DNA of 46,273 bases from CALEAR01 sp035301485 (GCA_035301485.1 DATGUF010000030.1:1-46273), one strand, 5' to 3'. Positions 26,795 through 35,087 are shown, counted from the first letter of the stretch. Translations and numbers: made by a program. The notes: generated by a model not told the origin, from the sequence alone.

Positions 26795-27847
26795 ATGCCG
26801 ATGAATGCAAAGGTTCTTGATCTTATTTCCACTCAAAATAACCTCAATATTGTGGGTGAAATGAGTGATGAAGAGCGCGCTGAGTACCGTGAGCGCATTA
26901 AAGTTCTTTTGAAAGAGCGTAACGCAGTTTTAGTTGCGCATTATTACACAGACCCTGAAATTCAATCCTTAGCTGAAGAAACAGGGGGCTGTGTAGCAGA
27001 CTCCTTAGAAATGGCTCGTTTTGGCCGTGATCACGACGCTGACACTTTAGTAGTGGCGGGCGTTCGCTTTATGGGCGAAACCGCTAAAATACTAAGCCCA
27101 GAAAAACGCGTGATTATGCCAACGCTAGAGGCAACTTGTTCTCTTGATATTGGTTGCCCTGCAGATGAGTTTGCTGAGTTTCGTGCTCAGCATCCAGATC
27201 GCACAGTAGTGGTTTATGCTAATACTTCTGCAGCAGTAAAAGCGCAGGCTGATTGGGTAGTCACATCTAGTATTGCCGTAGAGTTGATTAAACATTTAGA
27301 CCAACAGGGTGAAAAAATCCTGTGGGCGCCCGATAAACATTTGGGCGATTACGTTGCCAAAGCCTCTGGCGGCGACGTTATATGCTGGGATGGCGCCTGT
27401 ATCGTGCACGAAGAGTTTAAATCTCAAGGCGTGCTCGATCTTAAAGCTGCTTACCCCGACGCAGCAGTATTGGTGCATCCTGAATCACCTAAAGCTGTAA
27501 TTGAATTGGCTGATGTGGTGGGTTCCACCTCACAGTTAATCAGAGCAGCAGGCGAACTGAAGCAAGAACGCCTGATTGTTGCCACAGATAAAGGTATTTT
27601 TTACAAGATGCAGCAGATGGTGCCCAACAAAATCTTGATGGAAGCACCTACAGCCGGCGCTGGCGCCGAGTGCCAAAGCTGTGCACAGTGCCCATGGATG
27701 GCCATGAATGGGTTGGAAAACCTCTGCCAGGTACTAGAGGCGGATGATGCAGCAGGCCAAGAAATTCTAGTGGATGCAGAGCTTATTAAGAAAGCGAAGC
27801 TGCCGTTAGATCGTATGCTCGAGTTTGGTGCATCAATTAACCCTTAA
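26795..27847 (+). CDS. nadA: Quinolinate synthase NadA
   Basis: A 350-residue cytoplasmic enzyme that condenses iminoaspartate with dihydroxyacetone phosphate to quinolinate in de novo NAD synthesis. It needs a [4Fe-4S] cluster; the likely ligands are Cys115 (LEATCSLDIG), Cys202 (WDGACIVHEEF) and Cys299 in the motif CQSCAQCPW, which corresponds to the E. coli C-x-x-C-x-x-C. A TAG in frame directly precedes the ATG, so translation cannot start earlier; Met3 is the other option. No ribosome site lies at normal distance. A terminator follows. The gene order nadA then bepA is shared with Pseudomonas. Confidence 0.96.
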   Translation: MPMNAKVLDLISTQNNLNIVGEMSDEERAEYRERIKVLLKERNAVLVAHYYTDPEIQSLAEETGGCVADSLEMARFGRDHDADTLVVAGVRFMGETAKILSPEKRVIMPTLEATCSLDIGCPADEFAEFRAQHPDRTVVVYANTSAAVKAQADWVVTSSIAVELIKHLDQQGEKILWAPDKHLGDYVAKASGGDVICWDGACIVHEEFKSQGVLDLKAAYPDAAVLVHPESPKAVIELADVVGSTSQLIRAAGELKQERLIVATDKGIFYKMQQMVPNKILMEAPTAGAGAECQSCAQCPWMAMNGLENLCQVLEADDAAGQEILVDAELIKKAKLPLDRMLEFGASINP

Positions 27848-27863
27848 GCGTTAATGCAACACT

Positions 27864-27897
27864 AAAAGCCCAGTTCCACTAAGAGCTGGGCTTTTTT
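27864..27897. terminator. Bidirectional terminator between nadA and bepA
   Basis: AAAAGCCCAG (27864-27873) and CTGGGCTTTT (27886-27895) form a perfect 10-bp stem with T-runs on both strands, between two convergent genes. Confidence 0.88.
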
Positions 27898-27904
27898 GTG
27901 CCAC

Positions 27905-29356
27905 TTAAAATTGTTCGCCGGCTAATTGCTGCATGGTATCTAAGCGCGCTTTAACCTGGCTATAGAGGGCGAAGTTGCCTTTGCTGTGTTGTAGAGCATA
28001 GTGCAATTGCTGAATGCCGCCTTCATCGTCACCTAATGCAAACAGCAGTTCGCCATGGGCCAAATGGCTGCGCGCTTTATCTTTTTTCTCGGTCCAAATT
28101 TTGGCCACTAAGCGCTTTATTTCCACTGTATCGTGCTGCCACTGCAAGCGCTCTAAAACCTGCCTAGCGGTATCAAGTTCATTGATGCTAATGAGGTTGC
28201 GAGCATAAATAATGCTCGCGCCATAGTGGCCAGGGCTCAAACGCAGCACCTTAGCAGCCGTGTCGGCCGCTTCTTGATACTGCCTTTGGCGTTCTAGGTT
28301 TTCTGCCGCCGCAAGCTGATACCAGATTTGGTTAGGCGCTTGCTGCTGTAGTAGGGCCAATGTTTCCTGTGCCACATCGTATTTTTTTGCGCGCATGGCA
28401 GCCATGGCCAAACCAAAGCCTAAGGCTTGTTGCTCGGCAGAGCTGCCTTTGTTGTAGTCGCGCTGAAAGTGCCGTATGGCATTCTGTGGATCGGCGATAT
28501 AGAGCGCCTGCAAGCGGTTGCGGATTAGCTCGAACTCCAAGGCGTCGCGGCGCGGGCCCCTAGGTAGCGCACGTGCACGGCTTTTACTATCTGCCACCCG
28601 TGTTTCGGTAACAGGGTGGGTAAGAATAAACTCGGGCGGCTTGCCAGAGAATTGTTGCGTTTTAAGCAAACGCTCGAAGAAAGTGGGCATAGCCTGCGGG
28701 TCGAGCCCAGCATCGAGTAATATTTGCATGCCCACACGGTCTGCTTCTCGTTCGTGGTGGCGCGAATAAGTGAGTTGTGCTTGAATCGCAGCAGCCTGAG
28801 CACTCATAACCCCCGCCATGCCCGCTTCGGCTTCACCAGCGATGGCGAGGGCAAGACTGGCTAAAATCCCGGCCATCATGTTGCGGCTTATTCTTTTACT
28901 GTCGGCGTAACGGCGGGTGAAGTGTTTCTGGCTAACGTGAGCGATTTCGTGAGCAATTACAGCAGCTACTTCATCTTCACTTTGTGCATGCAAAAAAAGC
29001 CCAGCATTTAAACCAATTACGCCACCGGGAACAGCGAAAGCATTAATTTCTCGATTGTTTACCACCACAATGGCCAAATCGGGTTCTTTTAAATCGCTAT
29101 GGGAGGCGAGGCGATAAACGAGGTGCTCAACGTAATCTTGCACCAAAGGGTCTTCAAGTAAAGAAACTTGGCCGCGTAGTGAGCGCAGCCAAGCGCGGCC
29201 TAAACGGTGTTCTTGTTCAGGCGTAAGTAGTGCGCTGCTTGCGTCACCTAAATCGGGCAGGTTGTTGGCCTGCACAGAAAGAGGATTTAGGGCAGCGAGC
29301 ATTACGCCTACCATAAGTAGCAACAGCAACGCTTTATGTATAATTGCTTTGGGCAC
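27905..29356 (-). CDS. bepA: Periplasmic M48 metalloprotease with TPRs, BepA
   Basis: A 483-residue periplasmic protease/chaperone that helps outer-membrane protein assembly (LptD, BAM) and degrades stalled substrates. Signal peptide ends VQA after residue 30. The zinc motif HEIAH is at residues 136-140 with Glu204 in EREADRVG as the third ligand, and His247 in LTHPVTETR matches the regulatory His of E. coli BepA. Residues about 290-480 form TPR repeats. Length matches E. coli (487). It diverges from tusA with an 85-bp gap. Confidence 0.95.
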   Translation of the reverse strand: MPKAIIHKALLLLLMVGVMLAALNPLSVQANNLPDLGDASSALLTPEQEHRLGRAWLRSLRGQVSLLEDPLVQDYVEHLVYRLASHSDLKEPDLAIVVVNNREINAFAVPGGVIGLNAGLFLHAQSEDEVAAVIAHEIAHVSQKHFTRRYADSKRISRNMMAGILASLALAIAGEAEAGMAGVMSAQAAAIQAQLTYSRHHEREADRVGMQILLDAGLDPQAMPTFFERLLKTQQFSGKPPEFILTHPVTETRVADSKSRARALPRGPRRDALEFELIRNRLQALYIADPQNAIRHFQRDYNKGSSAEQQALGFGLAMAAMRAKKYDVAQETLALLQQQAPNQIWYQLAAAENLERQRQYQEAADTAAKVLRLSPGHYGASIIYARNLISINELDTARQVLERLQWQHDTVEIKRLVAKIWTEKKDKARSHLAHGELLFALGDDEGGIQQLHYALQHSKGNFALYSQVKARLDTMQQLAGEQF

Positions 29357-29441
29357 TACTTTCTCCGTGTAAGCAAATGAGAAAACAAATGTAAGCCTAG
29401 GCTAACAACGGTGTGAATATACAGTATAAGGTGAATAAACG

Positions 29442-29687
29442 ATGGAATCAGGCTGGCATGCAGAGCAAACACTCGACGCCCGGGGCTTATTGTGCCCAAT
29501 GCCGTTGTTGCGAACCCGCCAAGCGTTACGGCGAATGGTGGCAGGGCAGTTGTTGCTAGTAAAAACCACAGATCCTGGTGCCCATCGTGATATTCCTGCC
29601 TACCTAAGACAAGCAAGCCACGAACTGGTTCGTTTTGCAGAGCAGCAGCAAGAACTGTGGTTCTTAATTAGGGTGGGTGCAGAGTAG
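29442..29687 (+). CDS. tusA: TusA-family sulfurtransferase
   Basis: An 81-residue sulfur carrier of the TusA/SirA family. LDARGLLCPMPLL carries the active Cys18 in the CPxP motif. In E. coli TusA passes persulfide sulfur from IscS towards tRNA thiolation and also serves molybdenum-cofactor synthesis; the Pseudomonas homologue at this same locus (between bepA and bcp) is tied to molybdenum homeostasis, so the exact pathway is open. The stop is one base from the stop of convergent bcp, so there is no room for a terminator between them. Confidence 0.88.
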   Translation: MESGWHAEQTLDARGLLCPMPLLRTRQALRRMVAGQLLLVKTTDPGAHRDIPAYLRQASHELVRFAEQQQELWFLIRVGAE

Positions 29688-29688
29688 C

Positions 29689-30159
29689 TTATAACTCTTG
29701 CAACGCAGCCAAGGCATCAGCGGCATTGCCTTTTGCTCTTACCTTTCGCCACTCTTGGCGTAGCACGCCATTGCTGTCAATCAAGAAAGTGCTGCGTTCG
29801 ATACCGAGGTGCTCTTTGCCATAGAGTTTTTTCAGTTTGATAACATCAAAAAGGCGGCAAAAGCTTTCATCCTCATCCGCAATAAGAGGGAAGGGGAAAT
29901 CGTGTTTTTCGCTAAAGCGTTCATGGCTGCGCATAGAATCTCTTGAAACGCCGATCACTTCGCAATTTAAAGCCTTAAACTCTGCATATAAATCGCGAAA
30001 CTCTTGCCCTTGGATGGTGCAGCCTGGGGTGTTGTCGCGCGGGTAGAAATAAATAACGGTGTTACGGCCTTGTAAATCTTTCTCGGTGAGGGTGAGTTCA
30101 CCGGTGGCCTCGGCCGTAAAAGCAGGGATAGGTTTATTTAATAGAACTGTTTGCGACAT
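29689..30159 (-). CDS. bcp: Thioredoxin-dependent thiol peroxidase, BCP/PrxQ type
   Basis: A 156-residue peroxiredoxin that reduces organic hydroperoxides and H2O2. The peroxidatic Cys47 is in the motif YPRDNTPGCTIQ. E. coli Bcp has a resolving Cys five residues later; here that position is Glu (GCTIQGQEF), so resolution must come from Cys66, the Cys in SFCRLF, or an outside thiol. The start at 30159 has an excellent GGAGG 4 bases upstream; the frame remains open to 30303 but that part is not protein-like. Confidence 0.93.
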   Translation of the reverse strand: MSQTVLLNKPIPAFTAEATGELTLTEKDLQGRNTVIYFYPRDNTPGCTIQGQEFRDLYAEFKALNCEVIGVSRDSMRSHERFSEKHDFPFPLIADEDESFCRLFDVIKLKKLYGKEHLGIERSTFLIDSNGVLRQEWRKVRAKGNAADALAALQEL

Positions 30160-30337
30160 AAAGCCTCCATAGATAGTGTTATGCAGCGCAAGTAACAAAA
30201 TGGCGCATGGGCATAGATTGTGGCAGTGGTGATAGCGAAGCGCAAAGGCAATCATACCTTGTTCAAATCCCGCAGGCCGAGTAACATAGTTTTTTTGTGG
30301 CATGTGTTATGTATCAATGTTTTGCCACTTTGTGCCT

Positions 30338-30351
30338 CATGGGCTCCCATG
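30338..30351. promoter_or_regulatory. Palindrome upstream of dapA
   Basis: CATGGGCTCCCATG is a perfect inverted repeat (6-bp arms, 2-base centre), with GCC and GGC just outside. The loop is too short for an RNA hairpin, so a DNA-binding site is more plausible. It lies 47 bp before the dapA start. Confidence 0.35.
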
Positions 30352-30397
30352 GGCATTCAATATTTTGCGAGTCATCTTTTAACAAGCGGAGTTAACC

Positions 30398-31282
30398 GTG
30401 AAAATTCGTGGCAGTATCGTTGCTTTAGTTACCCCAATGCATGCCGATGGCGCAGTGGATTGGGAGCGTTTAAATAAATTAGTCGATTGGCATGTGGAGC
30501 AAGGTACCGACGCTATTGTGGCGGTGGGCACCACGGGTGAATCGGCCACGTTAGGGTTTGAAGAACACGATATCGTGATTCGTGAAATTGTATCAGCGGC
30601 CAATAAACGTATTCCTGTTATTGCGGGCACGGGCGCTAACTCCACGGATGAAGCCATTCGTTTAACGCGCGGCGCTAAAGAAGCGGGTGCCGATGCGTGC
30701 TTGTTGGTATCACCTTATTACAACAAGCCTACGCAAGAAGGGCTGTATCAACACCACCTAGCTATTGCTGAAGCCGTTGATATCCCACAAATTTTATATA
30801 ATGTTCCTGGCCGTACCGCTTGCGATATGCTGCCAGAAACCGCTGCCCGCCTCAGCAAAGTGCCAAATATTATTGGCATTAAAGAAGCTACCGGCGATAT
30901 GGAGCGCATGCAGAAATTGATCGACCTGTGTGGCGAAGATTTCTTGGTGTATTCCGGTGATGATGGCATTGCCATTGAATCTATTTTGATTGGTGGCGCA
31001 GGTAATATTTCGGTAACGGCAAACGTCGTGCCGGCCAAAATGGCTAAGGCTTGTGCTGCAGCACTAAATGGCGATACCGAAGAAGCGCGCCGTTTAGATA
31101 TGGAAATGTCGCCGCTGCACAAAACATTGTTTATTGAATCCAATCCTATCCCCGTGAAGTGGGCGCTTTATGAAATGAAGCACATTGACCGCGGCATTCG
31201 TTTGCCGCTCACACCATTGGCTGAAGAATGCCGCCCAGCGTTGCTTGAAGCGCTAAAACAAAGCGGAGCGTTGGAGAATTAA
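30398..31282 (+). CDS. dapA: 4-hydroxy-tetrahydrodipicolinate synthase
   Basis: A 294-residue TIM-barrel enzyme that condenses pyruvate and aspartate semialdehyde in the lysine/diaminopimelate pathway. The Schiff-base lysine is Lys162 (GIKEATGD); GTTGES (44-49) and the Tyr of YNVPGRT (134-140) are the other family sites. Start is GTG at 30398 behind GCGGAG. Its TAA overlaps the bamC ATG (TAATG), as in the dapA-bamC operons of E. coli and Pseudomonas. Confidence 0.97.
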   Translation: MKIRGSIVALVTPMHADGAVDWERLNKLVDWHVEQGTDAIVAVGTTGESATLGFEEHDIVIREIVSAANKRIPVIAGTGANSTDEAIRLTRGAKEAGADACLLVSPYYNKPTQEGLYQHHLAIAEAVDIPQILYNVPGRTACDMLPETAARLSKVPNIIGIKEATGDMERMQKLIDLCGEDFLVYSGDDGIAIESILIGGAGNISVTANVVPAKMAKACAAALNGDTEEARRLDMEMSPLHKTLFIESNPIPVKWALYEMKHIDRGIRLPLTPLAEECRPALLEALKQSGALEN

Positions 31283-31881
31283 TGAGAGTTTTACTTGGGG
31301 TTACCGTTGTAGGGTTGTTCGTGGCAGGTTGCGGCGTGTTTCCAGACCGCACCCTCGAATACCGCGAAGCAGAAACCATTAAAGAAATGGAAGTGCCTGC
31401 AGGCATGCATTTTTCGGGCAAGCGAGATGCGTACGTAGTGCGTAACGAAGAAAGCCGCTTACATGAAAAAGTGGCGCGTAAAGATCGCTTTGAAGTGCCA
31501 GAGCCGCCGCAGCTTGTTGCCACAACCCCCGATGGCGAAGCACCCGCCAAAGCAGAGCCCACTAATGTGTCTGCCGTGTTAGGCCGCGACGGTAATGGTT
31601 ACCCCATTTTAATGCTCAATACCGATTTCACCTGGGCATGGGAATACGTGAACCGAGGCCTCGCCAAAACAGAATTTACTGTGGAGGACGTAAACCGCTC
31701 AGTGGGTGTAATTTACGTGGTGCTACCTAAGCGTTTCGCTGTGGCCAACCAACGCGCCCAGCTCAAATTGAGCAATACCGTGAACGGGGTGCAAGTGGCT
31801 GCGCTAAACCAAAAGGGCACGGCTTTGTTAGATAAAGAAACGAGCCAGCAATTGCTAGAGGCACTGCGCAGGCAGCTGTGA
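31282..31881 (+). CDS. bamC: Outer-membrane assembly lipoprotein BamC, single-domain form
   Basis: A 199-residue lipoprotein (VAGC, Cys17) of the BAM complex that inserts outer-membrane proteins. The extended N-terminal part with YREAETIKEMEVPAGM matches the BamD-binding segment of BamC. Only one helix-grip-like domain follows (about residues 105-199, ending LLEALRRQL). E. coli BamC has two such domains and about 344 residues, so this is roughly half-size. It is a natural end, not a frameshift as far as I can see: the stop codon overlaps the start of the next gene (GTGA). Confidence 0.82.
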   Translation: MRVLLGVTVVGLFVAGCGVFPDRTLEYREAETIKEMEVPAGMHFSGKRDAYVVRNEESRLHEKVARKDRFEVPEPPQLVATTPDGEAPAKAEPTNVSAVLGRDGNGYPILMLNTDFTWAWEYVNRGLAKTEFTVEDVNRSVGVIYVVLPKRFAVANQRAQLKLSNTVNGVQVAALNQKGTALLDKETSQQLLEALRRQL

Positions 31882-32654
31882 AACTTGCGTCTTTAGGTAG
31901 CGGCAGTAAAGGCAATGCCACCTTGGTGCGCGCGGGCGATACCTTGGTGCTCATTGATTGCGGCTTTACCATGCGCGAAACCTGCTATCGTTTAGAGCGC
32001 TGCGGGCTATCACCAGAAAACCTTGCCGCCATTGTGGTAACCCATGAGCACGGAGATCACGTTCAAGGTGTGTTACCGTTAGCGCGTAAATATGGCTTAA
32101 CCGTGTATATGACGGTGGGCACGCGCTTAGCCATGGAAGCCACTGGGCGCCACAGTTTTAAAGGCGTTGCCATGCGCGAAGTGCGCTTAGGGCAGCGCTT
32201 CAGTATTGCCGATGTTGAAGTGTTATCCGTGGCGGTGCCGCATGATGCACGTGAACCGTGCCAATATTTGTTTTCGTTTCGGCAGCAACAGGTGGGAGTG
32301 CTCACCGATTTAGGTGAAATTACGCCACATGTGGTGGAATCTTATCGCCAATGCGATGTTTTGCTACTAGAATTCAACCACGATGTGGTGATGCTTGAAG
32401 AGGGGCCATATCCCTATTCATTAAAGAGACGAGTGGGTGGCCCGTGGGGGCACCTCAATAATGTTCAGGCTGCCCAGTTATTGCAGCAAGTGGAACAAGA
32501 GCGATTACAGCACCTAGTGCTATCGCATATTAGCGAACAAAATAACTGCCCTAATTTGGCGCTAACAGCAGCGACTAACATGGGCGGTTTTGATACACAG
32601 CGCGTTTTGGTGGCCGATCAAGAACAAGGTTTTGATTGGCTAAATGTTCAATAA
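31878..32654 (+). CDS. Metallo-beta-lactamase-fold hydrolase
   Basis: A 258-residue MBL-fold protein, similar in outline to the YycJ/WalJ group. The metal motif THEHGDH appears in IVVTHEHGDHVQG; later metal residues are in VAVPHDA and LTDLGE, and LSHISEQNN closes the site. Substrate unknown; related proteins are nucleases or phosphodiesterases. Start is GTG 31878, overlapping the bamC stop by four bases. The same bamC-MBL-purC order occurs in Pseudomonas. Confidence 0.85.
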   Translation: MKLASLGSGSKGNATLVRAGDTLVLIDCGFTMRETCYRLERCGLSPENLAAIVVTHEHGDHVQGVLPLARKYGLTVYMTVGTRLAMEATGRHSFKGVAMREVRLGQRFSIADVEVLSVAVPHDAREPCQYLFSFRQQQVGVLTDLGEITPHVVESYRQCDVLLLEFNHDVVMLEEGPYPYSLKRRVGGPWGHLNNVQAAQLLQQVEQERLQHLVLSHISEQNNCPNLALTAATNMGGFDTQRVLVADQEQGFDWLNVQ

Positions 32655-32672
32655 ACACAACGAGTTTTACTA

Positions 32673-33392
32673 ATGGAAAAACGCAACGAGCTCTATGCCG
32701 GCAAAGCAAAGTCTGTTTACACAACAGATGACGAAAACCTCTTAGTCTTAAGCTTTCGTAACGATACGTCTGCTTTCGACGGCAAAAAAATGGCGCAACT
32801 AGAGCGCAAAGGTGCAGTGAACAACCAGTTCAACGCCTTTATTATGGAGAAGCTGGCTGAAGCGGGTATTCCTACTCACTTTGAAAAGCTCTTGTCTGCT
32901 GAGGAAGCGTTAGTAAAGCGCTTAGATATGTTCCCCATCGAGTGTGTGGTGCGTAACATCTCTGCAGGCAGTATCTGCCGTCGTTTAGGTGTGGAAGAAG
33001 GCCTCGATCTTAACCCGCCCACCTACGAACTGTTCCTCAAGAATGATGCCCTCGGCGATCCGATGATCAACGAATCTGTAGCACATAGCTTCGGTTGGGC
33101 AACGCCTGAGCAAATGGAAGAAATGCGCGCGCTCACGTTAAAAGTGAACGACGTTCTCAAAGCATTGTTCCTTGCTGGCAACATGCTACTGGTGGATTAC
33201 AAACTAGAGTTTGGCGTGTTCGACGGCAAAATTTACCTCGGCGATGAATTCAGCCCCGATGGATGCCGCTTATGGGATAAAGATACCCGCGAAAGCCTAG
33301 ATAAAGACCGCTTCCGCAAAGGGTTGGGCGATGTGGTGGAAGGCTACGAAGAAGTAGGCCGCCGCCTCGGCATGACCTTTAAGTACGACTAA
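32673..33392 (+). CDS. purC: SAICAR synthase PurC
   Basis: A 239-residue purine-biosynthesis enzyme that joins CAIR and aspartate with ATP. The family N-terminus ELYAGKAKSVYTTDDEN, the VVRNISAGSICRRLG substrate loop and DEFSPDGCRLWDKDT are clear. Length matches E. coli (237). It ends the dapA-bamC-MBL-purC operon, with a strong terminator after it. Confidence 0.97.
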   Translation: MEKRNELYAGKAKSVYTTDDENLLVLSFRNDTSAFDGKKMAQLERKGAVNNQFNAFIMEKLAEAGIPTHFEKLLSAEEALVKRLDMFPIECVVRNISAGSICRRLGVEEGLDLNPPTYELFLKNDALGDPMINESVAHSFGWATPEQMEEMRALTLKVNDVLKALFLAGNMLLVDYKLEFGVFDGKIYLGDEFSPDGCRLWDKDTRESLDKDRFRKGLGDVVEGYEEVGRRLGMTFKYD

Positions 33393-33414
33393 TCACGTAA
33401 GTCAGTGTGATAAT

Positions 33415-33448
33415 AAAAGCACCGTAGCCCAAGGTTATGGTGCTTTTT
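33415..33448 (+). terminator. Terminator of purC
   Basis: AAAAGCACCGTAGCC (33415-33429) pairs with GGTTATGGTGCTTTT (33433-33447) around a CAA loop, with two G-U pairs, followed by T residues. Confidence 0.85.
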
Positions 33449-33496
33449 AATGCCTAAAATAACTGGCTGCACCAACAACAAAATAAGAGGTGAGCT

Positions 33497-34372
33497 ATGT
33501 TGCGCTCCATCCAGCAAGGGTTAGGTTTTTTAGCTTTAGGCTTTAAAGTAGCAAAGCAGAAGCGTGTTCGGGCTTGGTTAGTGCTTCCCATTCTGGCCAA
33601 TAGCTTATTGTTTGCCGGCGCCTGGTATTGGACGAGCGGCTGGATAGTAGAGTGGATGCAAGCCTTCACCGCTGGATGGCAGTTCGAAGGTTTTTTCGGC
33701 TTTATAAACCCTTTCATTGGTTTTTTGGTGGGTGTTTTAAAGTGGCTAGTGTGGATAGTGCTGCTTGTTTTATTGGCCACCATTTTCACTAGCTTTGTAC
33801 AGTTAGTGAGTGCGCCTTTTATGGGCTTCTTGGCAGCGCACATTGATACCTTGTATGCACGCACCCCCTTGCCAGAGGAAAGCATCTGGGCCATGTCTAA
33901 GCGCGTGGTATGGCGCGAAACAGTCAAGCTCTATTACTGGGGTTGGCGGGCCTTGCTCATCTTTCTGCTCACCGCGCTGCTGTCGTTTGTATTGGCGCCG
34001 TTTCCAGGTTTGAATTTAATTGGCCCCGCCATTTGGTTTTTGTGGGCCAGCTGGATGTTTGGCATTCAGTACATTGATTACGGCGCAGATAACCGCATTG
34101 TTTCCTTTAAAGATGCTTTGCGCGAACTGCGTGCCAAGCGTTGGCTAGTGATTGGCTTTGGTGGTGGGGTAATGGCGTTAACGTTGGTGCCGCTAGTAAA
34201 CCTAATCATCATGCCCATGGCCGTAGTGGGCGGCACCTTGTTGTGGTTGCATATTGCTCAGTTAGAGAAAACGCCTAGCGACGGCGCCTCCCCCAAGCCG
34301 CTTCAATTTGACGAGCACGCTGAATCGATTCGCTCACCAAGGCCGATTGATGCTCAGCAAACTCGCGAATAA
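33497..34372 (+). CDS. cysZ: CysZ/EI24-family membrane protein
   Basis: A 291-residue membrane protein of the EI24 family, most like CysZ, which lets sulfate into the cell for cysteine synthesis. Hydrophobic segments are visible at about 27-47, 70-100, 150-175, 183-200 and 215-245, with FTSFVQLVSAPFMGFLAAHI and DNRIVSFKDALRELRAKRW as family stretches. The last 30 or so residues (SPKPLQFDEHAESIRSPRPI onward) are polar and are read from DNA that also encodes the end of the convergent GntR gene: the two coding regions overlap by 98 bp. Confidence 0.85.
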   Translation: MLRSIQQGLGFLALGFKVAKQKRVRAWLVLPILANSLLFAGAWYWTSGWIVEWMQAFTAGWQFEGFFGFINPFIGFLVGVLKWLVWIVLLVLLATIFTSFVQLVSAPFMGFLAAHIDTLYARTPLPEESIWAMSKRVVWRETVKLYYWGWRALLIFLLTALLSFVLAPFPGLNLIGPAIWFLWASWMFGIQYIDYGADNRIVSFKDALRELRAKRWLVIGFGGGVMALTLVPLVNLIIMPMAVVGGTLLWLHIAQLEKTPSDGASPKPLQFDEHAESIRSPRPIDAQQTRE

Positions 34373-34964
34373 TTTCAAGGGCAGAGCGCGGGTCGCGGCG
34401 GAAAATGGTTTCCACAGTGGCTTTGAAAAAAGCGAGGCACTCTTTAGTTTCAGTGTCGTTTAGATGAATGGCCATGTAGTAGCAGCGGCGTAGTGCTGGC
34501 TCTAAATCGGTGAGTGCACCTTCCACATAAGGGTTGTTGGCGTAGGGGTAAAAGAGCCCGAAAAACTTGAAGCTATTGGTGAAAAAGCCTTCTAAATCTT
34601 TTTCTGTTACTTGCTCTTGTAGATGATGAATAAGCTCGATGAAAGGGTCGAGCTCTTCTTCTTTGATGGAGCGAATAGTTTTGCGCACCACTAAGCCCAA
34701 TAAAATCTGAATAATTTCATACAGGCTGCGCACTTGATGCTCAGACAACTCACACACGGTGGCGCCTCGGCGCGGCAAAATATCAATAAGATGCTGGCGT
34801 TCTAACAGCAGCAAGGCTTCACGCACAGAACCGCGGCTCACTTCTAGTTCAGAGGCAATGCGCAATTCCTGAATGCGTTCACCAGGAATAATTTCGCCAC
34901 GAATAATTTGCTCACCAAGGTGTTGAGCAATTTGCTCTGCGAGGCTGGCGTTGGCTCGAAACAT
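34275..34964 (-). CDS. GntR-family transcription regulator (FCD subfamily)
   Basis: A 229-residue regulator: N-terminal winged helix over residues 5-70 (IIPGERIQELRIASELEVSRGSVREAL holds the recognition helix) and an all-helical FCD ligand domain over about 80-215. The ligand is unknown; FCD regulators often sense small organic acids or related metabolites. ATG at 34964 has AGGAG 6 bases upstream. It stands upstream of smc in Pseudomonas as well. Possible own operators lie at 34990-35038. Its 3' end overlaps cysZ on the other strand. Confidence 0.9.
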   Translation of the reverse strand: MFRANASLAEQIAQHLGEQIIRGEIIPGERIQELRIASELEVSRGSVREALLLLERQHLIDILPRRGATVCELSEHQVRSLYEIIQILLGLVVRKTIRSIKEEELDPFIELIHHLQEQVTEKDLEGFFTNSFKFFGLFYPYANNPYVEGALTDLEPALRRCYYMAIHLNDTETKECLAFFKATVETIFRRDPRSALEIIREFAEHQSALVSESIQRARQIEAAWGRRRR

Positions 34965-34989
34965 GAAGTGCTCCTTACTGATGTTTTAA

Positions 34990-35038
34990 TTGTTCAACAG
35001 TTTACTTGTCTTGTTGGACTATACTACAGATCGAACAA
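34990..35038. promoter_or_regulatory. Candidate operators of the GntR gene
   Basis: TGTTCAACA (34991-34999) is a perfect palindrome around one base, and TTGTT (35011-35015) with AACAA (35034-35038) forms a wider inverted repeat. TTGT...ACAA-type sites are usual for FCD GntR proteins. They lie 26-75 bp upstream of the gene. Confidence 0.3.
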
Positions 35039-35087
35039 AGGTGTAGTGTTCACTGATACATCACAGGGTGTCATTAAAGGCAAAAAA

